Part shown: positions 24,180 to 32,396 of the stretch, one piece after another
How positions within the stretch are numbered: the stretch's first letter is position 1
Layout of the letters: every line of letters starts with the position of its first letter
DNA from: Cyanobacteria bacterium REEB446
Lineage (GTDB): Bacteria; Cyanobacteriota; Vampirovibrionia; LMEP-6097
DNA: 32,452 nucleotides
NCBI GenBank assembly: GCA_018970325.1
Contig: JAGWWP010000027.1
Location: 1-32,452, forward strand
Reading direction: 5' to 3'
Notes under the pieces: model-generated
Told to the model about the DNA's origin: nothing
Databases searched by the model: none
The model's input: the letters and a program-made list of their open reading frames with translations, nothing else
Position numbers and translations under genes: made by a program

Positions 24180-26074
24180 AACAATATTGGGATTATTTTT
24201 ATACCGATAATTTTTCTAAGGCAATAGATATTTCTTTAAAACTTTTTGAATCAGCTGAAACTGATTTTGAAAAGGATGAAGCAAAGGAATTAGAATCCAA
24301 AATCTTGCTGAAGCAAGGTTTATACTTAGATGCCTATGATTTAATCAAAAATCGTAAATCTTTCAGCCCTTTTAAACTTTTTTTGGAGTTCCTTCTTGAA
24401 GGTAATCTTCGCCCAGTGATTGGACGTTTCAAAAATGATACCTCTAGCCACATATATAAAGCATTTTCATCTATGCTCTCAAAAGTTTACTGGGGAGCTG
24501 ATTATTTAAAATCAAATGAACACTATGAAGATCCCGACATGCTTCTAGAGAAAGCTTTTGATGAGCTTATTACTGAAGGAAAAATCGACTTTGCGATTCT
24601 CACTTTAGCGAAATCGGTAGAAATTTCCTTACAGGAAGCCCATCTCAGTAAGGATTTAATTTCTTTAGTTAGCCTAGAGCAGATAGATAACTTAATTAAA
24701 TTCAGTGAACAAGCCAAATATGACTCAACCAAAGCTAGATTATTCTTGCTTAAAGCTCTATTAACGAAAAATCGTGAATTTGCAGAAGATGCTGAAATAC
24801 TGTTTGGTAAAGATAAAAACAGGAATGGACTTGCAGAAGTATATCTTTTTTATGCAAATGAGTTTGGTGAAGAAGAATATTTCAGTAAAGCAATTAATCT
24901 TTACAATCAAGTTGGTAACAATATTGCACTATCTCTAATCAACTCGATACTAGCTTCTCAGTCGCTAGTCAACGGAAATCTCAGAGATGCAGAACTTTAT
25001 TTAGCCCGTGCTAAAGAAAAAAATATGCAGTGTAGTCTTTTTGATAGATTAAATGTCGACATTCAAGAGCTTTCACTACTTTCAATTCAAGGCAGATATG
25101 ATGAAATTGAGGCACTTGCATTACGCCTTTTAAAAGAAGATATACCTAAATTCTTCCAAGCTCAAGCTGGGCAGATATTTGCTGGAATCTTAATTAAAAA
25201 TGGTGGTGATACTGAACAGATTCGCCGAATTATAGATACTTCTTGTGATTACTTTAAAGAGCTGAAACGCTTTCACCATCTACTTCAAGCTGAGAATATT
25301 AGATTTCAAGAATGCCTTATGGAAGGGAATGGCGAAGAACTTAAAGCCAAAGCTCAAGAAATTATCAAACTTGCTTCTAAATTAGGTAATATCGAAGAAG
25401 TTGCAAATAAATATGTAGATCTTGCTTATGGACTTATTAATATTAATGCAAGAAAACATAATTTAAATGAAGAAAATTTTGCAGTAGCCATAGATTACTT
25501 TGAAAAAGCGATAGGGATTTTCAAAAGCGAAGATAATAAAATCGGTGAAGCTAATATCTATCAAGCAATGGGAGACCTTTTTGCAAACATCGGCAAATTC
25601 GAGGATTCATTAAATTCACTCATTAAAGCTAAAAAACTCTACAAAGCAACTCAAGCTAATTTACAAAATGCGGTCACTGAAACACTCATAGGAATTTTAA
25701 TCCTAAATCCAGCAGTACTAAATGAACACACCTATCCTATTGCTGAAGATCACCTTGAAAGATCCTATAACTACTTTAGTGAGGAAAAAATATTAGACAT
25801 AAGCTGGAAAACCCTTTTCTATCTAGCCGATCTCAATCTAAAATACTATACTTTTAAAAATAAAAAAGATAAACTCTATTTGCAAAAGACTAAAGATTTT
25901 TTCATAAAAATGCTCTCTGCAATTGAAGAATACCAAGAAGGCTCACATAAATTTCATGCGAATGATATCTACCACATTACGAATATTTCTATAGAACAAG
26001 CCTGTGAAAAGGCTTACGATTTCTTCATTTCAATTGGTGATAAGCAAAGCGCTAAGAAATTTAAAAACAACTAA
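24134..26074 (+). CDS. Large TPR-like helical repeat protein
   Basis: This 646-residue protein is built of alternating helices that resemble tetratricopeptide repeats. The clearest is near residues 440-505: a segment AIDYFEKAIGIFKSEDN, then IGEANIYQAMGDLFANIGKF, then EDSLNSLIKAKKLYKAT. These have the W/L-G-Y-A-F-A pattern with the Ala/Gly and Tyr positions. Earlier parts (30-70, 190-330) are weaker repeats. TPR proteins act as protein-binding scaffolds; there is no catalytic domain, signal peptide or membrane segment, so this one is probably cytoplasmic. The start overlaps the previous gene by 46 bases, with a GAAGAGA sequence about 10 bases before the ATG. The stop overlaps the convergent acyl-CoA-synthetase-like gene. 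Confidence 0.8.
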   Translation: MHEDFSKQEPRSTLLEQYWDYFYTDNFSKAIDISLKLFESAETDFEKDEAKELESKILLKQGLYLDAYDLIKNRKSFSPFKLFLEFLLEGNLRPVIGRFKNDTSSHIYKAFSSMLSKVYWGADYLKSNEHYEDPDMLLEKAFDELITEGKIDFAILTLAKSVEISLQEAHLSKDLISLVSLEQIDNLIKFSEQAKYDSTKARLFLLKALLTKNREFAEDAEILFGKDKNRNGLAEVYLFYANEFGEEEYFSKAINLYNQVGNNIALSLINSILASQSLVNGNLRDAELYLARAKEKNMQCSLFDRLNVDIQELSLLSIQGRYDEIEALALRLLKEDIPKFFQAQAGQIFAGILIKNGGDTEQIRRIIDTSCDYFKELKRFHHLLQAENIRFQECLMEGNGEELKAKAQEIIKLASKLGNIEEVANKYVDLAYGLININARKHNLNEENFAVAIDYFEKAIGIFKSEDNKIGEANIYQAMGDLFANIGKFEDSLNSLIKAKKLYKATQANLQNAVTETLIGILILNPAVLNEHTYPIAEDHLERSYNYFSEEKILDISWKTLFYLADLNLKYYTFKNKKDKLYLQKTKDFFIKMLSAIEEYQEGSHKFHANDIYHITNISIEQACEKAYDFFISIGDKQSAKKFKNN

Positions 26075-27804
26075 TTATATAGAACTTCGATTCTATCTTG
26101 GTAATTTTCTTCAATAGTCTTTTTACATTTTTTCAATGTCGGAGTAAGCTCTCCACGCAGGACACTCAAAGGCTGATCCAGAACAACAAATTTACGAATT
26201 TCTTCTATCTTACTTAAATTCTGATTTATAAGTTCTATATCAATCTCACACTGCCTTGTAATAGAATATTTATCTACCTTTTGATACATTAAACGAAAAA
26301 CCTCCTCATTTATAAAAATTAAAGCTGATAAAAAATCCCTATTTTGACCAACTACCACTGCATAAGTAACATAAGGTACTCCTTCTAAAAGCACTTCCAC
26401 GTGGTTCACTGCTATCTTAGTTCCAGCCTTAGAACTAATAAGCTCCCGATATTTTACAGACACAAAAAGGTTTTGATTTCTGAGTGCACCTATATCTCCC
26501 GTTTTGAACCATGTTTCACCATCCTCATAGAAAAAATTATCTACATTATTTGGATTAGCATAATGAGATTTCACGATGCTTTCACCAGCGCAAACTATTT
26601 CTCCTCCTTGAATGATTTTCACTCGAGTATTCTTTAATAATCTCCCACAACTACCTCGCGTAAATTTAGATGATGGTGCAATAGCTAAGAGTCCAGCAGC
26701 TTCTGTTAAGGAGAAGCACTGTGCTATTTTCAAATTAAATCCCCTTAAATATAGCTCAACCATAGGACTCAAAGCATCTCCGTAGGAAATAAAAAATTTC
26801 AAATTCGGAGCTAAGGATTTCTTAATCTCAGCCTTAGCAAAAAGGTCTAGAAGAGGAACTTTCATAAGAAATTTTAAAAAAGGCTTTGAATTTAGATCTA
26901 TAAAAATCCTCTCCTGAATTTGATTTAAAATCGGTGGAGTCATCGAACATACTGTAATCTTTTCAGACTCAAGATCAGCTAAATAAGCTCTAGAATCAGC
27001 AGGAATATAAAGGGAAAAACCTTTTAGTAAAGCCGCATAAGGTCCTATAACCCGCTCTGTAATTACAGCAAAAGAATTGATTGAAAAGAAAATATCTTGA
27101 GAGCTTAAGCCTAGAGATTTTACCGAATTATTTACTACATTTAATAAAGCTTTATGGGTTAATTTAACTAGCTTGGGTAAGCCCTCAGTGCCAGCAGTGC
27201 AGGCTATACAAGCGACATCATCTATGCCTAGGCTTAGTTTCTCTGACTGAAGAAGCGATTGATCCACGTTTTTTGACATTAATGGTTCCCAAATATGTAT
27301 TTTAATATCAGTTAATTCATCATCAATCAAACTAAGTTTAGGGTTCATGATAACGATATCCCTTATATAGAGCTTATGAGTGGCAAAAACTCGCTTGAGC
27401 TTGTTAAAAAACTTTAAATCATCAATAAAAATAGTGCGAGCTTGAGTAGTGTTTAAAATATAAGCAAGCTCACTGTCACTAGCATCTGGATGAATTCCTA
27501 CTGTAACAGCACCTAAGCTCATAATTGCAAGATCCGCAATTAACCAACGATGAGAATTCTGGGACCAAATAGCAATTGCTTCTGATTTAGTCTGGCTAAA
27601 GCTTTCTAAAATACTCTTCAGCTTTTTTACTTCAGTCTTAATTTCAGCAAAAGTAAATTTAGTCTCTATAACCTTACCCTTAAGGCTTTCTCCTTTTTCT
27701 GAAATTAAGTTTAGCTTCGCATATTTAACTGCTTTAATCTCAAAAAGATCAATTATTGATTTAAAAGATATTCTTCTTATATTATAGTGATTTACATCGC
27801 GCAT
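26071..27804 (-). CDS. AMP-forming acyl-CoA synthetase-like (ANL superfamily) enzyme
   Basis: ANL enzymes activate a carboxylate with ATP to an acyl-adenylate and usually pass it to CoA. Counting from the ATG at 27804: P-loop-like CTAGTEGLPKLVKLTH (202-217), a diverged A5 motif CFSLTEAAG (363-371), WFKTGDIG (432-439) and, in the C-terminal domain, KYRELISSKAGTKIA (451-465) and GELTPTLKK with the acylation lysine. The A8 motif has Glu in place of the usual Asp (RELI for RDLI) and the P-loop has TAGTEG instead of TSGTTG. The family resembles long-chain fatty acyl-CoA synthetases, but the substrate is uncertain. The frame opens at 27909, but that overlaps flgI by 49 bases; the ATG at 27804 leaves a 56-base divergent promoter region and is preferred. 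Confidence 0.85.
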   Translation of the reverse strand: MRDVNHYNIRRISFKSIIDLFEIKAVKYAKLNLISEKGESLKGKVIETKFTFAEIKTEVKKLKSILESFSQTKSEAIAIWSQNSHRWLIADLAIMSLGAVTVGIHPDASDSELAYILNTTQARTIFIDDLKFFNKLKRVFATHKLYIRDIVIMNPKLSLIDDELTDIKIHIWEPLMSKNVDQSLLQSEKLSLGIDDVACIACTAGTEGLPKLVKLTHKALLNVVNNSVKSLGLSSQDIFFSINSFAVITERVIGPYAALLKGFSLYIPADSRAYLADLESEKITVCSMTPPILNQIQERIFIDLNSKPFLKFLMKVPLLDLFAKAEIKKSLAPNLKFFISYGDALSPMVELYLRGFNLKIAQCFSLTEAAGLLAIAPSSKFTRGSCGRLLKNTRVKIIQGGEIVCAGESIVKSHYANPNNVDNFFYEDGETWFKTGDIGALRNQNLFVSVKYRELISSKAGTKIAVNHVEVLLEGVPYVTYAVVVGQNRDFLSALIFINEEVFRLMYQKVDKYSITRQCEIDIELINQNLSKIEEIRKFVVLDQPLSVLRGELTPTLKKCKKTIEENYQDRIEVLYN

Positions 27805-27860
27805 CCAAATCAAGTATTTAACCGATAGATATTTTTCCCAATAGGTCAATAAGATAATAG

Positions 27861-29105
27861 ATGCGCCTAGTATTACTATTTTTATTTTTCCTATCGGCAA
27901 ACTTACCATCAGCAGCGATTATCGTTAGAGTAAAAGATATAACGAAGGTGCAAGGTCTTCGTGATCATTATTTAATAGGCTATGGCTTAGTCGCAGGACT
28001 CCCAAGTAACAGTGGTGATAGAAATAGTATAGCGACGAACTTAGCTCAAATAAATATGCTTGAAAACTTCGGCGTAAATATTAAAGACTTCCTAGTTAAT
28101 AACCAAATTGATGTAAAAAATTTAGATACAAATAATCCAGGACAATCTGCTCTAGCCGCACTTAAGCAACTAAACGGTGGAGCAGTTGGCAATATAGCTG
28201 CTGTAATGATTACAGCTAAAATAGGACCTTATTCCAAAGAGGGTGATCGCTTTGATGTAGATATTTCCTCAGTCTCTACAGCAAGAAACCTAACAGGTGG
28301 GATACTTTTACAATCATTAATGAAAGCCGCTGATGGACGAGTCTATGCAACAGTACAAGGACCAGTTATAAGTTCAGGTTATGAAATTGAAGCTAATGGC
28401 AGCTTAGTAAGAGAAGGCTCTCCTAACTCTGGCAGAATACCGAAAGGCGGGATAATCGAGTTTCCTTTACCTACTGAGATTAATACAGCTAACGGTCTAA
28501 TATTAACTACTGATAAAATCGATTTCGCCACTACTAATAAAATAGTAGAAGCGATAAATAACTCTAACCTAAACCGCCGTGCAGCAGTAGTAGATGGCAG
28601 AACCATAAAAATAGAATTAAATGGAGCTGGAGATAATCCAATTGTAGCTTTAGCCCAGTTAGGCGATCTCAGAGTTAATGCTGAGAATGAAGCTAAAGTA
28701 GTTATCATGGAAAGAACTGGTACCATCGTAGTTGGTCAAGAGGTAAAACTATCTCCAGTAGCACTTTCTCATGGTGGAATATCTATCACAGTTAGAACGA
28801 ATAATAATATCTCGCAGCCATTTGTTAATACTCTTGCCAATGTTAATACCGCAACTGGCGGTAGTACTATTAACAATAATACCGGGAGTGGGGCAGGCGG
28901 TGGCATAGTCACTCAAAGCTTCTCTAATTCAGCCATTGACTACAGTGACACCTACACTAAATATGTAGAACTCGCAGAAGCCACATCCTTAGCAGATTTA
29001 GTCAAAGAGCTTAACAAGATCGGCATTAAAGCTAAAGACATGATTTCGATTATGCAAGCCCTGAAAGCCTCTGGAGCATTACAAGCGGAGTTAGAAGTTA
29101 TTTAA
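27861..29105 (+). CDS. flgI: Flagellar P-ring protein FlgI
   Basis: FlgI forms the periplasmic ring around the flagellar rod. A signal peptide (MRLVLLFLFFLSANLPSAA) precedes the conserved start of the mature protein, VRVKDITKVQGLRDHYLIGYGLVAGL, seen here in parts at 22-47. Other family segments are NVAAVMITAK-like NIAAVMITAKIGPYSKEG, GGILLQSLMKAADG and, at the C-terminus, LADLVKELNKIGIKAKDMI. The 414 residues exceed the usual ~365 partly through an Asn/Gly/Thr-rich loop at about 322-352. The start codon lies 56 bases from the divergent ANL start. FlgH, normally encoded next to FlgI, is absent from the window. It heads a three-gene flagellar operon. Confidence 0.97.
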   Translation: MRLVLLFLFFLSANLPSAAIIVRVKDITKVQGLRDHYLIGYGLVAGLPSNSGDRNSIATNLAQINMLENFGVNIKDFLVNNQIDVKNLDTNNPGQSALAALKQLNGGAVGNIAAVMITAKIGPYSKEGDRFDVDISSVSTARNLTGGILLQSLMKAADGRVYATVQGPVISSGYEIEANGSLVREGSPNSGRIPKGGIIEFPLPTEINTANGLILTTDKIDFATTNKIVEAINNSNLNRRAAVVDGRTIKIELNGAGDNPIVALAQLGDLRVNAENEAKVVIMERTGTIVVGQEVKLSPVALSHGGISITVRTNNNISQPFVNTLANVNTATGGSTINNNTGSGAGGGIVTQSFSNSAIDYSDTYTKYVELAEATSLADLVKELNKIGIKAKDMISIMQALKASGALQAELEVI

Positions 29106-29116
29106 GGCAAATTCAT

Positions 29117-30127
29117 ATGGTGAAATATACTCTGTTAAATATTTTTAAATTAGACAACAGTAGATTCAATAAGACCTTAATTATTATTCTCTTAATCAAC
29201 CTTATATCCATTTCAGACAGTGAATATATTTTCTTGAAAGCTGGGCAAGCCTACGCAAATCCAGTCAAACTTGGAGCTTTAGAAACCACTCCAGTACAAG
29301 TAGTCGCAGAATGGCCTGTAGACAAATACACTCAAGAGGGTGAACATTTTATCGCAAGAGTCGTAGAGGATGTCATCTTAGATAATGGAGAAGTACTTAT
29401 TCCCAAAAACAGTAAAGTTAAAGGACATATCACGAACATCACTAATGAAAAGAGTTTTAGGCGAGCAGGAAGAGTGGATATTGAATTTAAAGAAATAGTA
29501 TTCCCTGATAATATAAATTCCATTAAGATACTCGCTGATGGAAGCTTAGTAGAAGATAAGCACAAATTACTTAAAGCTGTAGGACAAGGTTCTGTAAAAG
29601 TATTGGGCGGTGCAGCACTAGGAGCCATAATCGGCTTTCGCTTCGCTGGAGTATTAGGCTCATCTTTAAGTGGTTCTAATTTAATGATAGCTGCAGGAAC
29701 TGGTGCTGGATTAGCTTTAGTCTCTTTTATCTCTGAAAATGGTAAAGAATTGAAAATCGAACCTGGGCTACCGATGACCTTAAGTCTAATGAACATGGAG
29801 AATAAAACTTGCACTGAACAAGCCATGCCACAAGCAGACACCAAAGTCTCAGTAAAAATACTAAATAAAAGCAGAGATAAACTTAAATTACAGATAGAAA
29901 ATAAAAATAATAAAGCTCTGCGTCTCGCTAATTTAAAAGTAGTGGATAATCTAGGCTACGTTAAACACGCCATCAAAACCTTTAGTTATTTCGACAGGCG
30001 TGATATACCAGCAAACTCAATACAGGAATATATCGTAGATTTACCAAGTAAAGGAATAGATACTGGTAGATGGCTGGTTCTAACAGATAGTTTTGATAAA
30101 GAAGAGTATTTTAGGGTAAAAATTTAA
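29117..30127 (+). CDS. Exported protein of unknown function between flgI and flgJ
   Basis: An N-terminal hydrophobic segment (about 19-33) and a plausible signal peptidase site after AYA (about residue 47) suggest export. Residues 60-150 contain a strand-rich region, VILDNGEVLIPKNSKVKGHI then RAGRVDIEFKEIVFP, which resembles the barrel of TrbI/VirB10-like or AprE-like envelope proteins. Residues 158-205 are Gly/Ala-rich and hydrophobic (LGGAALGAIIGF, MIAAGTGAGLALVSF) and may insert in a membrane. The C-terminal 110 residues look like a beta-sandwich. It starts 11 bases after flgI with an AAGG ribosome binding site, so it is in the flagellar operon, where flgH would often be. It lacks a lipobox and does not resemble FlgH. 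A role at the flagellar base is inference. Confidence 0.8.
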   Translation: MVKYTLLNIFKLDNSRFNKTLIIILLINLISISDSEYIFLKAGQAYANPVKLGALETTPVQVVAEWPVDKYTQEGEHFIARVVEDVILDNGEVLIPKNSKVKGHITNITNEKSFRRAGRVDIEFKEIVFPDNINSIKILADGSLVEDKHKLLKAVGQGSVKVLGGAALGAIIGFRFAGVLGSSLSGSNLMIAAGTGAGLALVSFISENGKELKIEPGLPMTLSLMNMENKTCTEQAMPQADTKVSVKILNKSRDKLKLQIENKNNKALRLANLKVVDNLGYVKHAIKTFSYFDRRDIPANSIQEYIVDLPSKGIDTGRWLVLTDSFDKEEYFRVKI

Positions 30128-30169
30128 GTTAAGAATTCGAGGATACTTAAGTTTAAAAACATTAATAGC

Positions 30170-30448
30170 ATGAAAATAAACAATGATTTTTCAAATATAC
30201 CAAGTGAGGTTAAGCTTAACAACTCTCAAGAAAATGGTACAGCAAAAGAATTTGAAGCTATGTTTATGCAGATGATGTTAAAGGAAATGCATCCTAAAAT
30301 GGAAGGTAACGGTATTTTAGGACCGAGTAAATCAGAAGAAATGTTTCATCAAATTATGGACGAAACTATAGCAAGGGACATGGTCGAAACTGGTCAGACT
30401 AAACTCGGTTTACAAGAAGCCTTAGCTCGAGAATATTTTCAAAATTAA
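30170..30448 (+). CDS. flgJ: FlgJ-type flagellar rod-binding protein, rod domain only
   Basis: The N-terminal domain of FlgJ binds and caps the growing flagellar rod. This 92-residue protein is that domain alone: AKEFEAMFMQMMLKEMHPKM (25-44), the SKSEEMFHQIMDETIARDM segment (53-71) and GLQEALAREYF (80-90) match the family. The peptidoglycan hydrolase domain found in E. coli FlgJ is missing, as in many other bacteria, so a separate hydrolase must open the wall for the rod. It follows the unknown exported protein by 42 bases and closes the operon. No ribosome binding site is evident close to the ATG. Confidence 0.92.
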   Translation: MKINNDFSNIPSEVKLNNSQENGTAKEFEAMFMQMMLKEMHPKMEGNGILGPSKSEEMFHQIMDETIARDMVETGQTKLGLQEALAREYFQN

Positions 30449-30450
30449 GA

Positions 30451-30480
30451 GTGACTCAAAAACAAAATGCTGGGTATTAT
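30451..30480 (+). promoter_or_regulatory. Promoter of etfA
   Basis: GTGACT (30451-30456) and TATTAT (30475-30480) are 18 bases apart. Only 8 bases separate the -10 box from the ATG at 30489, so the transcript is predicted to start at or within a base or two of the start codon. It immediately follows the flgJ stop codon. Confidence 0.5.
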
Positions 30481-30488
30481 ATCTATAT

Positions 30489-31457
30489 ATGAAAGTCTTA
30501 GTTTTCTGCGAAGCTAAAGAAAGCCTAAAAGAGGCTGGGAAGCTGATTCTTAGTGATTCTTCCAAAGAGTTACTAAAGTTTTCCATTAAAAATGTTGGTA
30601 CAGAAAATGTTTCAGCTCTTATCCTTGGTGAAAATTTAGCTTCTTCGATAGAAGAAATTAAAAATATTGGTCCGGCTAAATTATACTCTCTAGATTCATC
30701 ATCGGTAAAGATTTTCAGCTCTGACATTTATAAAGCTAAACTAGAAGAGGCTTTTCTTAAAGAATCAGCGAACTTAGTTTTTGCTAGCCACTCTCCAGAC
30801 ACAGAAACTGTTTTAGCTATACTAGCTGCTAAATTAGAAATTAATATCGCGACTGACTGCCTTGGTTTTGATTTTAACGAAAAATCTGTTTTAAGATCCA
30901 TGTACTCGAATAAACTTTCTTTAAAGTCTTCATTAACGGAAGGAAAGGCTTCTTTCATCAGTTTTAGACCTAATAGTATTCGTATCGAAGAAGAAATCTC
31001 GGGAACGAATACTGAACTTGTCAATCTAGATACAGGCTCGGTAGAAGCAAGAATAAAATGTATAGAATTTAAAGCAGCTGCCTCTAAAGAACCTTCTCTC
31101 ACCGAAGCAGCCATTATTATTTCAGGCGGCAGAGCCATGGGGAACAGTGAGAACTTCAGTATTTTAAGGGAACTAGCTGGAAAAATAGGTGCTGCCGTAG
31201 GAGCCTCTAGGGCGGCAGTAGATAGTGGTTATGCCCCTCATAGTATGCAAGTAGGGCAGACAGGTAAAGTGGTTAGCCCTAATCTCTATATAGCTTCTGG
31301 AATTTCTGGTGCCATTCAGCATTTTGCAGGTATGGGTTCAAGTAAAGTTATAGTCGCTATCAATACAGATAAAGACGCTCCTATACTTAAAAAAGCTGAT
31401 TATGCGATCATCGGTGATCTTTTTGAGGTAATTCCAGCTTTAAGCGCATTGCTGTAA
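30489..31457 (+). CDS. etfA: Electron transfer flavoprotein alpha subunit
   Basis: EtfA carries the FAD of the EtfAB heterodimer, which passes electrons from acyl-CoA and other dehydrogenases to the quinone pool via Etf-quinone oxidoreductase. The N-terminal domain starts MKVLVFCEAK, and the C-terminal FAD domain is intact: GGRAMG (213-218), GASRAAVDSGYAPHSMQVGQ (238-257), TGKVVSPNLYIASGISGAIQ (258-277), and INTDKDAPI (291-299) followed by ADYAIIGD. The length of 322 is typical. The usual partner etfB is not adjacent on either side. The nearby acyl-CoA-synthetase-like gene is consistent with fatty-acid oxidation, but this is a loose link. Its own promoter overlaps the end of flgJ. Confidence 0.97.
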   Translation: MKVLVFCEAKESLKEAGKLILSDSSKELLKFSIKNVGTENVSALILGENLASSIEEIKNIGPAKLYSLDSSSVKIFSSDIYKAKLEEAFLKESANLVFASHSPDTETVLAILAAKLEINIATDCLGFDFNEKSVLRSMYSNKLSLKSSLTEGKASFISFRPNSIRIEEEISGTNTELVNLDTGSVEARIKCIEFKAAASKEPSLTEAAIIISGGRAMGNSENFSILRELAGKIGAAVGASRAAVDSGYAPHSMQVGQTGKVVSPNLYIASGISGAIQHFAGMGSSKVIVAINTDKDAPILKKADYAIIGDLFEVIPALSALL

Positions 31458-31466
31458 AACTCACTC

Positions 31467-31472
31467 TATAAT
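31467..31472 (+). promoter_or_regulatory. -10 box of ccdA
   Basis: A perfect TATAAT ends 6 bases before the ATG at 31479, which places the predicted transcription start on or just before the start codon. No good -35 hexamer is present at 16-18 bases. Confidence 0.4.
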
Positions 31473-31478
31473 TAAGTT

Positions 31479-32192
31479 ATGCTTGCCCTAATAATGCCTG
31501 AATTTTTTTCTAATGATTTTAATCAGTTCCTATTAGTGAATCAAGCTAATACTTCTTTTTTCTTGATGCTAATTTTTGCTCTAGTGGGCGGACTTCTCTC
31601 TAGCCTAAGTCCTTGCGTGCTTAGTCTTTTGCCTTTAAACCTTGCTTACATTGGAACACTTGAGATAGAAGATAAAAAAGCAGCTTTTAATAAAGCTGCT
31701 GCATTTGTGCTTGGAGCATCTTTAGTAATGGGTTTACTTGGTGCTTTTAGTAATTTTGCTTTTGCTGTTTTTTCTGAATTCAGATCTATACTTTATTTTG
31801 CAATCGGGATCTTCATTCTTCTTATGGCATTGATGGTACTTGGTTTTATTAAAATTCCATTACCACAGCTAGTTACACACATGCCTAAACTACCACCCTT
31901 CTTCATCGGCATACTCTTCGCTTTAATCAGCTCTCCTTGCTCTAGTCCCGTCTTATTCGGTGTACTTTCTATGGCTAGTACTGCTGGCTCCATAATTGGT
32001 AGCGTACTTGTAATGTTTTTTTATGCTCTTGGCTACACAGCTATTATTTTCTTTGCGAGCGTCTCAGTTGGTCTTATGAAACAGCTGAATTGGTTTAAAT
32101 ATAATAATGTTCTAATAACTAGAATAAGCGCATTCATACTTATTCTAGCTGGATTATTTTACATATTTCTTGCTTTAAGCAGAGGTTTTTAA
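31479..32192 (+). CDS. ccdA: CcdA-family thiol-disulphide carrier (cytochrome c biogenesis)
   Basis: CcdA carries reducing power from cytoplasmic thioredoxin across the membrane to periplasmic thioredoxin-like proteins, for cytochrome c maturation or disulphide repair. The protein has six hydrophobic segments (about 27-50, 73-95, 103-124, 141-165, 170-197 and 213-232). The two catalytic cysteines sit in the symmetric positions: Cys46 in SLSPCVLSLLP in the first segment and Cys154 in SSPCSSPVLFG in the fourth. The length of 237 matches CcdA rather than full DsbD. The start at the ATG 31479 fits the -10 box just upstream; MPEFFSNDF at codon 7 is an alternative. It is 21 bases after etfA but has its own -10 box. 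Confidence 0.93.
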   Translation: MLALIMPEFFSNDFNQFLLVNQANTSFFLMLIFALVGGLLSSLSPCVLSLLPLNLAYIGTLEIEDKKAAFNKAAAFVLGASLVMGLLGAFSNFAFAVFSEFRSILYFAIGIFILLMALMVLGFIKIPLPQLVTHMPKLPPFFIGILFALISSPCSSPVLFGVLSMASTAGSIIGSVLVMFFYALGYTAIIFFASVSVGLMKQLNWFKYNNVLITRISAFILILAGLFYIFLALSRGF

Positions 32193-32231
32193 AATAAAGC
32201 GGTAAATCTAAACCAATTCTTAACATAACAT

Positions 32232-32240
32232 TGCTATAAC
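32232..32240 (+). promoter_or_regulatory. Candidate extended -10 promoter near the right edge
   Basis: TGCTATAAC is an extended -10 similar to those of the collagen-like gene and the 23S gene. It would start transcription near 32247, about 20 bases before the small gene at 32268. Confidence 0.3.
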
Positions 32241-32267
32241 CCGATGAAGAGTTCGAGGTACAAGCAT

Positions 32268-32396
32268 ATGAGCATAGTTGATGGTTTTAAAAACTTTTTC
32301 GGCGTAAAAGGGCACTGTTGCTTAATTAAAATCACACAAAGGAGCCAAGAAGAAATGATGAAAAAGGCTTCAAGTATTGAGTTTGCAGCTGATTAG
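32268..32396 (+). CDS. Possible 42-residue protein
   Basis: An ATG 9 bases after GAGG and about 28 bases after an extended -10 box opens a 42-codon frame: MSIVDGFKNFFGVKGHCCLI, then a charged second half that ends in ASSIEFAAD. The adjacent cysteine pair and lysine-rich middle recall no family I know. An internal ATG pair preceded by AGGAGCC could give a shorter product. It includes GGCACTGTTGCT, a 12-base match to the repeat module after murE, so part of it may be repeat-derived. Support is limited to the start signals; it may not be a gene. Confidence 0.35.
   Translation: MSIVDGFKNFFGVKGHCCLIKITQRSQEEMMKKASSIEFAAD

Noticed and set aside
27805-27909. N-terminal 35-residue hydrophobic extension of the ANL enzyme
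   Set aside because: It would overlap flgI, including its start codon, and family members begin near the ATG at 27804.
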